Assembly: GCA_943330235.2 (NCBI GenBank)
Contig: CALQGY020000015.1
Location: forward strand, 1-49,214
Reading direction: 5' to 3'
DNA: 49,214 nucleotides
Source: Candidatus Kuenenia stuttgartensis
Lineage (GTDB): Bacteria > Gemmatimonadota > Gemmatimonadetes > Gemmatimonadales > Gemmatimonadaceae
The notes beneath the pieces are model-generated. The model had not been told where the DNA came from. It searched no databases and saw only the letters and a list, made by a program, of their open reading frames with translations. Below are positions 42,846 through 49,214 of the stretch, one piece after another (the first letter of the stretch is position 1; every line of letters begins with the position of its first letter). Both the position numbers and the translations under genes were made by a program.

Positions 42846-44243
42846 GTGCATATTGAGTTCAGTGGTGCGGCACGCGAGGTCACCGGGTCCTGCCATATCC
42901 TGCGTGTAGGGACGCGGACGGTGTTGCTGGATTGCGGATTGTTTCAGGGACGCCGCGCCGAAAGTCGCGACAAGAATGCGCGGCTGCCGCTGCCTGTTGA
43001 CGAAATCGATGCGATCGTGCTGTCGCATGCGCACATCGATCACGCGGGCCGGCTGCCATTCCTGATCAATCGTGGCTACAAAGGCACGATCTGGGCGACG
43101 GCCGCCACGCGCGATCTCTGCGCGGTGATGCTGGCCGATTCCGCACACATTCAGGAGAAAGACGCGGATTTTCTGGAGCGTCACGGCCGACCACACGCCG
43201 ATCCGCTCTACACCATCGCGGATGCCACGCGCACGCAGGACCACATGGTAGGGATGCCCTACCACAAATGGTTCGAGGTGACCGATGGGGTGCGCGCGCA
43301 ATTCGTGGACGCGGGCCACATCCTTGGCTCGGCCTCGGTGGTGATTGAGGCGATGGAAAACGGGGTCATGCGCCGCCTCGTGTTTTCCGGCGACATCGGA
43401 CGCGACGGGCTGGCAATCATTCGTGATCCCGAGCCGCCGGAAGGCGGCGCCGACGTGATTCTGTGCGAGTCCACGTATGGCGATCGCGATCACGAGTCGG
43501 TGAGTGGTGCACGCGAACATCTGGGTCGGGTGGTGCGGGAAACGGCCGCACGCGGCGGGCGCGTGCTCATTCCCTCGTTTGCCGTGGGCCGGACGCAGGA
43601 GCTGGTGTACGATCTGCACGCCCTGCAACGCGACGGCCAGATCCCGTCCATTCCAATATTCATCGACTCGCCGCTCGCGATTGATGCGACCTCGGTGTTC
43701 CGGATGCATCCGGAGACGTTCGATCAGAGCGAAGCGCTGGTGAGCGACACGCCGGATCTGTTCGATTTCCCGATGGTGCGCTATACGCGCGATGTGCAGG
43801 AGTCGAAGGCATTGAATAGCCGCAGTGGGCCGATGATCATCATCGCCGCGTCCGGCATGGTCGAGTCGGGGCGCATTCTGCATCATCTGCGCAACGGAGC
43901 CAGCGATCCGCGCAACACCATCCTCATTGTCGGATTCCAGGCCGAACACACGCTGGGTCGCCGCATTGTCGAACGCCGACCCGTCATTCGGGTGCTGGGT
44001 GATGATGTCGAGCTCTCCGCGCAGGTAGAGATCTTGAACGGGTACAGCGCCCACGGTGATCGCACGCAGCTGCACGAGTGGCTGTCGGCCGTGCGCGCCG
44101 GTGGCGTGGCCAGCGGACGGGGGCAGCCGGTGGTGCATCTCGTGCATGGGGAGCCACCGGCGCAGGACGCGTTTGCGACGGCGCTGCGCACCGATGGGTT
44201 TACGGTGGATATTCCGGCGTCGGGCGACCAGCGGCCGCTGTAG
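42846..44243 (+). CDS. Beta-CASP metallo-beta-lactamase RNA exonuclease
   Basis: 465-residue nuclease of the MBL/beta-CASP group (CPSF73-like, often annotated as a YsH1/RNase J-related exonuclease). The metal-binding HAHIDHAG motif lies near 59-66, with FVDAGHILGSASV, VFSGDIGRDG and the beta-CASP part GRVLIPSFAVGRTQELVYDL. The C-terminus has GYSAHGDRTQL and HGEPPAQ with the last histidine motif. It is expected to process or decay RNA in the cytosol. The GTG at 42846 is chosen because ATG 42844 is out of frame. It lies after an ArsR gene with no terminator visible between them. Confidence 0.9.
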   Translation: MHIEFSGAAREVTGSCHILRVGTRTVLLDCGLFQGRRAESRDKNARLPLPVDEIDAIVLSHAHIDHAGRLPFLINRGYKGTIWATAATRDLCAVMLADSAHIQEKDADFLERHGRPHADPLYTIADATRTQDHMVGMPYHKWFEVTDGVRAQFVDAGHILGSASVVIEAMENGVMRRLVFSGDIGRDGLAIIRDPEPPEGGADVILCESTYGDRDHESVSGAREHLGRVVRETAARGGRVLIPSFAVGRTQELVYDLHALQRDGQIPSIPIFIDSPLAIDATSVFRMHPETFDQSEALVSDTPDLFDFPMVRYTRDVQESKALNSRSGPMIIIAASGMVESGRILHHLRNGASDPRNTILIVGFQAEHTLGRRIVERRPVIRVLGDDVELSAQVEILNGYSAHGDRTQLHEWLSAVRAGGVASGRGQPVVHLVHGEPPAQDAFATALRTDGFTVDIPASGDQRPL

Positions 44244-44267
44244 GTGTGGCGCGACTAGCTTCCGCTG

Positions 44268-44951
44268 ATGATTCGCCGCGCGCCGCGCCGCTTTGCCGAT
44301 CTGGTCAGTCGGGTCGCCGTCGTCACGGTGACCCTCTGGCTGGCGTGCCTGGCATCCATTCTTGTCTGGTCTCGGCGATCAAGCGATGCGCCGGCGGATG
44401 CGATCGTGGTATTGGGTGCGGCGCAGTACGGTGGACGGCCGTCGCCCGTCCTGCGGGCGCGGCTTGATCATGCGCTCGCGCTGTGGAATGCGCGGCGCGC
44501 CCCGCGCATGATTTTCACCGGCGGCCGCCGAGACGGCGATGTGATCAGCGAGGCCGCGGCGGGACGTCGCTACGCCATTCGACGCGGCGTGCCCCCCAAA
44601 GCCATTCTGCTGGAAGCGACCGGGCGGACTTCGTTGGAATCGATGTCCGGAGCGGCACTGCTGCTGCGGGCGACCACCAAAGCCGCGCGACCCGCCGGCG
44701 CGCCGCGACCGCGCGTCCTGCTGGTGAGCGATCCGTTTCATATGCTGCGACTCGACATTCTGGCGCGTCTACACGGCCTGACGCCGCTGCCGTCCCCCAC
44801 CCGAACGAGTCCGATCTCCGCGAACCGTTCGGTGGCGTGGGAGTACGTGCTGCGCGAATCCATAGCGCTGCCCACGGACGTGGTGCTGTCCGTGTGGTTG
44901 CGATGGATGGCTCCGCGCGACGGGTTGGCGCCGGCGGGCCGACACGAATAG
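44268..44951 (+). CDS. DUF218 (YdcF/SanA/ElyC-like) membrane-anchored protein
   Basis: 227-residue protein with one N-terminal transmembrane helix (about 15-36) and a DUF218 domain: ADAIVVLGAAQYGGRPSPVL, LALWNARRAPRMIFTGG, GRTSLESMSGAALLL and LLVSDPFHMLRLDILARLHGL. Family members ElyC and SanA affect envelope integrity and lipid carrier use in E. coli; the enzymatic role is not settled. It is 24 bases after the nuclease gene, the last gene of the 38.5-45 kb block. Confidence 0.85.
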   Translation: MIRRAPRRFADLVSRVAVVTVTLWLACLASILVWSRRSSDAPADAIVVLGAAQYGGRPSPVLRARLDHALALWNARRAPRMIFTGGRRDGDVISEAAAGRRYAIRRGVPPKAILLEATGRTSLESMSGAALLLRATTKAARPAGAPRPRVLLVSDPFHMLRLDILARLHGLTPLPSPTRTSPISANRSVAWEYVLRESIALPTDVVLSVWLRWMAPRDGLAPAGRHE

Positions 44952-45051
44952 CGCGGGGGCTACAACTCCTGCAACCAGCGCGCGCCGTCCAGACCACGCG
45001 CGCGAAACGGTGTGATGGACGGTAGCTTCGCAGTCTCCCCCTCCCCTCTCG

Positions 45052-46059
45052 ATGCGCGCGCTCCTTCTTCATCACCCCTACTCGTATCCCCGCTTCGAGC
45101 AGGACTTCGTCGATCGCGTCGCCGAACTCCCCGAGTTCGACGTCGCGACGGCGGACTTGACCGCGCTGGACGCCGGCGTGCTGTCAGCGAGCGATCGACC
45201 GGTCACGCTCTCACAGTACGATGCCGTCATCGTCTTCGTCGCCTTCCGACGACTGCGCGCCGCGCCGACGCTGGCATGGGGTGACTTCACCGGTCTCCGC
45301 GTGCTGATGGATCACGACATCATCCAGAACTACAGCACCATCTTCGACGCGACGCTGGTCGGCGGGTGGCCCCGCGTCTTTCGTCGCCATCGCTTCGACT
45401 CGATGCTGACGTCGGGACGAGCGATCGCGGGTCGACTTGCAGACGACGGCATTGCTGCCGATTGGGTGCCGAAGGGGTTTGAGCCGGCGCGCTTTCCCAC
45501 GAGGTCGGGGAGACGCTCGGGTATCGCGACCTATGGTAGCGCCTACACCTGCCGACAGGTCGCGGAACGCGCGCTGCATGACGCGCGCATTCCGCTCACA
45601 CGCCTGGACACGACCGCGTACTTGCGGCTGGGGGCTCGGCTGAACCAGTTCCTGGGGTGCCTGGCGATCTCCTCCGATGTCGAGCTTCCGCTCGATCAAC
45701 TCGCCTCGCTGAAGCGCGGCGGTGCGCGTGAGGTGCCGATGCGCCCCGGGCTGGAACCAATGGCCAAGCTCTTCGAGGGGGCGGGAGCCGGGTGCTGCCC
45801 GATTGTCGATGCCATGGACGACCTCGAGCCGCTCGGCTTCCGCGATGGCGAGACATGCCTCACGTTTCGTTCACACGCCGAACTCGTCGAGAAGCTGCGG
45901 GGCGCCATCAATGCCCCGGCCACGTTGCAGGCGATGGGGACGGCGGCCGCGACGCTTGCCCGCGCCCAGCACACGTGGGCACACCGCGCCCAGGCGCTGC
46001 GCGACGTCATCACCACCCGCCTGCAGCGTGGTTCGCTGCGGACTGACGGTCGCCCCTGA
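45052..46059 (+). CDS. Glycosyltransferase of the CgeB/GT4-like type
   Basis: 335-residue protein with an N-terminal Rossmann-like half (MRALLLHHPYSYPRFEQDF) and a C-terminal half with the donor-binding pattern FEGAGAGCCPIVDAMDDLEPLGFRDGETCLTF, resembling glycosyltransferase group 1 / CgeB proteins. It probably transfers a sugar in envelope or exopolysaccharide synthesis, in keeping with the three other glycosyltransferases around it. The start codon at 45052 is an ATG without a strong ribosome site. The stop overlaps the ATG of the ABC remnant (TGATG). Confidence 0.78.
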   Translation: MRALLLHHPYSYPRFEQDFVDRVAELPEFDVATADLTALDAGVLSASDRPVTLSQYDAVIVFVAFRRLRAAPTLAWGDFTGLRVLMDHDIIQNYSTIFDATLVGGWPRVFRRHRFDSMLTSGRAIAGRLADDGIAADWVPKGFEPARFPTRSGRRSGIATYGSAYTCRQVAERALHDARIPLTRLDTTAYLRLGARLNQFLGCLAISSDVELPLDQLASLKRGGAREVPMRPGLEPMAKLFEGAGAGCCPIVDAMDDLEPLGFRDGETCLTFRSHAELVEKLRGAINAPATLQAMGTAAATLARAQHTWAHRAQALRDVITTRLQRGSLRTDGRP

Positions 46060-46541
46060 TGCTGGACTTCATTCAACACCGGCTCCTCATTCCAGCGGGA
46101 AAGGCCACCGGCTTCATCGGCCGCTCCGGTGCTGGCAAGACGACCATCGTGCAACTGCTCACGCGGCTGATGGAGCCGAGTGAGGGGGGGATATGGGTGG
46201 ATGACATCGCTCTTCGCGACATAGATCCCGCCAGCTGGCGCTCGCGCATCGCCGTGGCGCGTGCGATTCTCTGCGAGCCGGAGATCCTGGTGCTCGACGA
46301 GGCGACCAACGCGGTCGACGACGTGTCGGAGACGGCGATCCTCGAGACCATCAAGGCGCGCTCGGGGCACTGCACGACGCTCCTCATCAGCCATCACCAT
46401 CGCATCATCTCCGTCTGCGACCGCGTGGTGGTGCTCAACAATGGGCGTGTATCGGCGGCGGTGGACTGGAGCGAGGTGGAGCACCTGCGGATGGAGGAGC
46501 GGTACGAGCTGGGGTCTTCGACGCTCGAGTTACCCACGTGA
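46059..46541 (+). pseudogene. ABC-exporter ATPase remnant with internal deletion
   Basis: 160 residues resembling the nucleotide-binding domain of an MsbA-like exporter but without transmembrane domain and without the middle. Walker A GRSGAGKTT (about 21-29) is followed by SWRSRIAV and then directly ARAILCEPEILVLDEATNAVD. In intact proteins about 55-60 residues with the Q-loop and the LSGGQ signature lie between these. Walker B and the H-loop (LLISHHH) remain. The junction falls in a repeated RIAV, suggesting recombination between short repeats. The product cannot be a normal ABC ATPase. Confidence 0.75.
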
Positions 46542-46569
46542 CGCGCCTCACGCCCATTCCCCTGGTCGG

Positions 46570-47322
46570 ATGATCGTCCCGTCGTGGGGACCCTCATGGA
46601 CCGGCACGCGTCGCCATCGACTGCTGGCCTTGATCGCGGTCCGCAACGGGATGCGCTACCTGTCGGGCTTCCTGCGCAACGTGGCGCCGCAGGTGGACGG
46701 AATCATCGCGCTGGACGACGGCTCGACCGATGGATCGGCCGAGTTGCTTGCGGGCGACGACGCCGTGCTCGAGCTGCTGCGGAACCCCGTCGATCGTGCC
46801 GGCTGGGATGAAGTGGGGAACCACCGGGCGCTGATTGCCGCTGCGCGGCGCCACGCCGCCCACTGGGTGATCTGCGTGGATGCGGATGAGCGCCTGGAGG
46901 AACAGTTCCGCCCCCGCGCCGAACGCGTGATCGCCCGCGGCAATCTCCTGGGCTACTCGGCCTACGCGTTGCACCTGCGTGAACTGTGGGATGAGCCGGG
47001 GCAGTACCGCGTGGATGGCATCTGGGGGCGGAAGAGCGTGGCGCGGTTCTTTCGCCTGCGTGCCGATCACGCCTTCGACCCGCGCGAGCTGCACGGGCAC
47101 AAGGCGCCGATGCAGGGGCTGCGTCGTGGACGCTTTCCCAAGGCCGATCTCACCATCTATCACCTCGCGATGATCGCCGCCGCCGATCGTACCGCGCGAC
47201 GGGAGCGGTACGAGAAGGCTGATCCGGACAGCCATTGGCAGAAGATCGGGTACACGTACCTGACCGATTCGAGCGGCTTGACGCTGCGCCGCCTGTCGCG
47301 GGGGCGTGGTTTCAGCGACTGA
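46570..47322 (+). CDS. Family 2 glycosyltransferase
   Basis: 250-residue GT2-like enzyme. The N-terminus LLALIAVRNGMRYLSGFLRNV leads to IIALDDGSTDGSAELL, and the DxD-type motif VICVDADERLEEQF lies near 100. WDEPGQYRVDGIWGRKSVARFFRLR and a basic end follow. It should use a nucleotide sugar to build an envelope polymer. The ATG at 46570 is chosen because the frame upstream overlaps the ABC remnant without conservation. It ends 92 bases from the convergent next gene. Confidence 0.82.
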   Translation: MIVPSWGPSWTGTRRHRLLALIAVRNGMRYLSGFLRNVAPQVDGIIALDDGSTDGSAELLAGDDAVLELLRNPVDRAGWDEVGNHRALIAAARRHAAHWVICVDADERLEEQFRPRAERVIARGNLLGYSAYALHLRELWDEPGQYRVDGIWGRKSVARFFRLRADHAFDPRELHGHKAPMQGLRRGRFPKADLTIYHLAMIAAADRTARRERYEKADPDSHWQKIGYTYLTDSSGLTLRRLSRGRGFSD

Positions 47323-47414
47323 TCGACGCGGGCGGCGTTAGGTGCGACGACGTCGCGAGCGCCGTGAGGGCCGCCGACGCGCCCCGCACGACTCGCGACG
47401 GTCGCCGAGACGGA

Positions 47415-48272
47415 TCAGTCCTTGACGGTCACGCCGGCCGTCGTCAAGGCGCCGGCCGCGTAGGCGACGCTCCCTGCGACAACGAGCGGGAGCGCGCGGA
47501 CCAAATGGCTTTGCTGAGGGGGCCCGCTCCGCGCCGCAAGAACCACCGAGCGAGCAACGTTCCACGGGGCACGCAGCATGACGCGGAGGCGCTGCGGTCC
47601 TTTGTCCTCGAGCGAGCCCTGGGTGGCCGCATGGAGTCGTCCGCGCCGGAAGGAATCGCGGAGCATCTCTCCCGCGGTGACGGGGTAGCGGTGCGCCGTG
47701 ATGGCGTCGACGGCGAAGACCGTGCGCTCGTCAGGCGGGATGCGCGCGTTGAACTCGGTGTCCTCGCCCGCTCGCAGGTCCTCGCGAAAGAGGCCGAGCG
47801 TGTCGAAGAGGCGGCGCTCGTAGGAGAGGGAGTAGAAGAGGCGCTGGCTCGCGTAAGTGACACCGAGCCGGCGGTTGTGGAGGAGGAGGAGTGCCGCCCA
47901 GGCTGGAGAGGACTCCGGGTAGGCGTTGGTCATCGCGCTGGCGACCGCGGCCGCCCCGGTGTGGTGCTCGCGGAGCCGGGCCGCCGCCCACCCCGGCGTG
48001 GCGAGACAATCAGCGGCGAGGAAGGCCACATACGGCGCGCTCGTTAGGCCGATGCCGACGTTGCGCGCCGCCCCCGGGTAAAGCCGCTCGGTCACCCTGT
48101 GCACCGGGACGTCGAGCAACGCCGCGCGGAGGCGTGCTGCCGGATCTCCTCCTCCGGAGTTGACCACCACCACTTCCACCGGGACGTCCTGGTTCAGAAC
48201 CGATCGCACCGCCTCGGCCACGAACGGCTCATCGCGATACGACATCACCACGCAGGCGAGTTGCGCGATCAC
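47415..48272 (-). CDS. Family 2 glycosyltransferase
   Basis: 285-residue enzyme. Motifs are [22 protein letters not shown] at the N-terminus, [44 protein letters not shown] with the donor-binding acidic residues, and [11 protein letters not shown] near 195. A hydrophobic C-terminal segment ([16 protein letters not shown]) suggests membrane attachment. The GTG start at 48272 overlaps the stop of the upstream gene by 4 bases (GTGA), so both are co-translated on the minus strand; the open frame that extends to 48689 is unconserved. Confidence 0.82.
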   Translation of the reverse strand: MIAQLACVVMSYRDEPFVAEAVRSVLNQDVPVEVVVVNSGGGDPAARLRAALLDVPVHRVTERLYPGAARNVGIGLTSAPYVAFLAADCLATPGWAAARLREHHTGAAAVASAMTNAYPESSPAWAALLLLHNRRLGVTYASQRLFYSLSYERRLFDTLGLFREDLRAGEDTEFNARIPPDERTVFAVDAITAHRYPVTAGEMLRDSFRRGRLHAATQGSLEDKGPQRLRVMLRAPWNVARSVVLAARSGPPQQSHLVRALPLVVAGSVAYAAGALTTAGVTVKD

Positions 48273-49214
48273 TTCGATTGGGGCTGACGAGGGTGATACC
48301 AGCGTGCCGGCTGCCGCGCCCACTGCGAGGCGACCCCCATCACCGACGCGCCGAGGTCGACCACGAAGAAGGCGAACGTCGCCGCGAGGTATCGGGGTGA
48401 GCTCCCCAGGACGCCGGCCTTGTAGAGCGCCACGAGGATCCCGAGTCCCGGGACCGCGAGATAGAGCAGCGGCGCCCAGAGCGGGACGATGCCTAACGCG
48501 GCGCCGGCGGCGGCGAGGACGAAGACGAGTCGATCGGTGTAGCCCAGCGAGGCGAAGAGCGCTTCGAGGCGGTGGGCCATCGGCAACGTGGTCACCGTTG
48601 GTGTCGCCGTTGGTGTCGCCGCTGGCGTGGGCGCCTTGGTCGACGCGCTCTCCCCCTGCGGCCGAATCTGGAAGGCGCCGCGCGACCACCGCACGTGCTG
48701 CCGCCAGTACTGGCGCAGGTTCTCGACCAGCGTGTTACCCGCTACGGCCGACTGAACGAAGCGGATACGCCACTGCCGCCGTGCGATCCGCGCGCTCGTG
48801 GCCACATCGACTCCGACCGGAACGAGGGGGAAGCCGCCGATCGACGTGAGCGCGGTGCGCCGATAGGCGGAGGCGCCGAGCGTCGGCGGGTTGAGCCCCA
48901 GCCAATCGGTCCCTGCGGAAGTCACCAGCTGGTGCACCCAGGTGGTCACCGCGGCGTAGCGCGTGACCATGTTCGTGTCGTGGTTCATCGGCGCCAGGTA
49001 CGCCGCAGCGCCGCCGACGGTCTCGTCCGCGAAGGGGCGCATCAACTCGCGCAGGAAGTCGGGGCGCGGCTGCAGGTCGGCATCGACCACCGCGATGATG
49101 TCCCCCGTCGCCACCTGCAATCCCGCGTTGAGGGCCGCCGCCTTGCCGCGTGCCGTGGGTTGCACGACGACCTGCGCATCGGTGCGACTGGCCGCCCACG
49201 CCTGGAAGAGCGCC
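48269..49214 (-). CDS. Family 2 glycosyltransferase, membrane-bound, N-terminus beyond the right edge
   Basis: Partial GT2 enzyme; 315 codons are visible and the gene continues past position 49214. The visible part starts just before the motif [15 protein letters not shown] and [19 protein letters not shown], the DxD donor site. The acceptor region [16 protein letters not shown] is the QxxRW box of processive synthases (hyaluronan/cellulose-synthase-like). Two or more hydrophobic helices follow near the C-terminus. A Thr/Ala/Pro linker is encoded by 12-base repeats (48595-48630). The GTG at 49165 is an internal codon, not the true start. Confidence 0.85.
   Translation of the reverse strand, partial: ALFQAWAASRTDAQVVVQPTARGKAAALNAGLQVATGDIIAVVDADLQPRPDFLRELMRPFADETVGGAAAYLAPMNHDTNMVTRYAAVTTWVHQLVTSAGTDWLGLNPPTLGASAYRRTALTSIGGFPLVPVGVDVATSARIARRQWRIRFVQSAVAGNTLVENLRQYWRQHVRWSRGAFQIRPQGESASTKAPTPAATPTATPTVTTLPMAHRLEALFASLGYTDRLVFVLAAAGAALGIVPLWAPLLYLAVPGLGILVALYKAGVLGSSPRYLAATFAFFVVDLGASVMGVASQWARQPARWYHPRQPQSK
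48595..48630 (-). repeat. 12-base tandem repeat in the glycosyltransferase gene
   Basis: CCGTTGGTGTCG occurs twice exactly and once with three changes. It encodes Ala/Thr-Pro-Thr repeats in a linker. Confidence 0.8.

Noticed and set aside
42726..44147. 473-residue open frame on the minus strand antisense to the beta-CASP nuclease
   Set aside because: Shadow of the MBL gene; no motifs, His/Arg-rich.
1..49214. CRISPR arrays, insertion sequences or transposases
   Set aside because: No direct repeats of CRISPR type with unique spacers and no transposase-like gene or terminal inverted repeats were seen.

Overview
The window is a 49 kb chromosomal segment of high-GC DNA around a replication origin. 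It holds dnaA and dnaN, an origin-like spacer between them, rpmH-rnpA-yidD-yidC-mnmE, parA-parB with a parS site, and the RNase P RNA gene. YidC has a large periplasmic domain, there are several lipoproteins with lipoboxes and a type IV prepilin, and one gene encodes a GWxTD-domain protein. Together these point to a Gram-negative bacterium, most likely of the Gemmatimonadota/Acidobacteriota type. The phylum is an inference from gene content, not a database match.

Layout. 0-3.3 kb: a SIMPL-domain protein, a parS-bearing spacer and parAB. 3.3-10 kb: a translationally coupled operon for a BMP-type (probably nucleoside) ABC importer containing a Nif3-like gene, followed by a secreted M19 dipeptidase. 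10-17.4 kb: tex (-), a lipoprotein (-), an MFS carrier, an acyltransferase, a DUF4031-like gene (-) and a type IV prepilin (-) with a sigma-54-like promoter. 17.6-22 kb: polA and the GWxTD lipoprotein (-). 22-26.2 kb: a Ser/Thr kinase, pyrE, a chemoreceptor and an AraC-type regulator (-). 26.3-27.8 kb: rnpB and a lipoprotein. 27.8-30.6 kb: dnaN and dnaA (-) with the origin candidate between them. 30.8-34.8 kb: rpmH-rnpA-yidD-yidC-mnmE (+), with rnpA apparently starting inside rpmH. 34.9-38.5 kb: a zinc-protease-like protein (-), a DUF2225 protein, upp (-) and an MprF-like aminoacyltransferase. 38.6-44.9 kb: a co-directional regulatory block of LOG hydrolase, histidine kinase, response regulator, a predicted small RNA, an NtrC-like AAA+ protein lacking GAFTGA, an ArsR repressor, a beta-CASP nuclease and a DUF218 protein. 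45-49.2 kb: an envelope-glycan cluster with four glycosyltransferases and an internally deleted ABC ATPase; the last gene runs off the right edge.

How the parts fit: the genes beside the origin read away from it on both sides (dnaN/dnaA/polA leftward, rpmH to mnmE rightward). The spacer between dnaA and dnaN carries DnaA-box-like sites, a run of DnaA-trio-like triplets and an AT-rich stretch, in the order known from Bacillus subtilis. Both RNase P subunits flank this origin. The observations most worth testing are the rnpA/rpmH nesting, the compact DnaA-trio origin, the unassigned structured RNA at 41.19-41.34 kb beside a GAFTGA-less AAA+ regulator, the sigma-54-like prepilin promoter, and the ABC ATPase remnant that has lost its Q-loop-to-signature segment.
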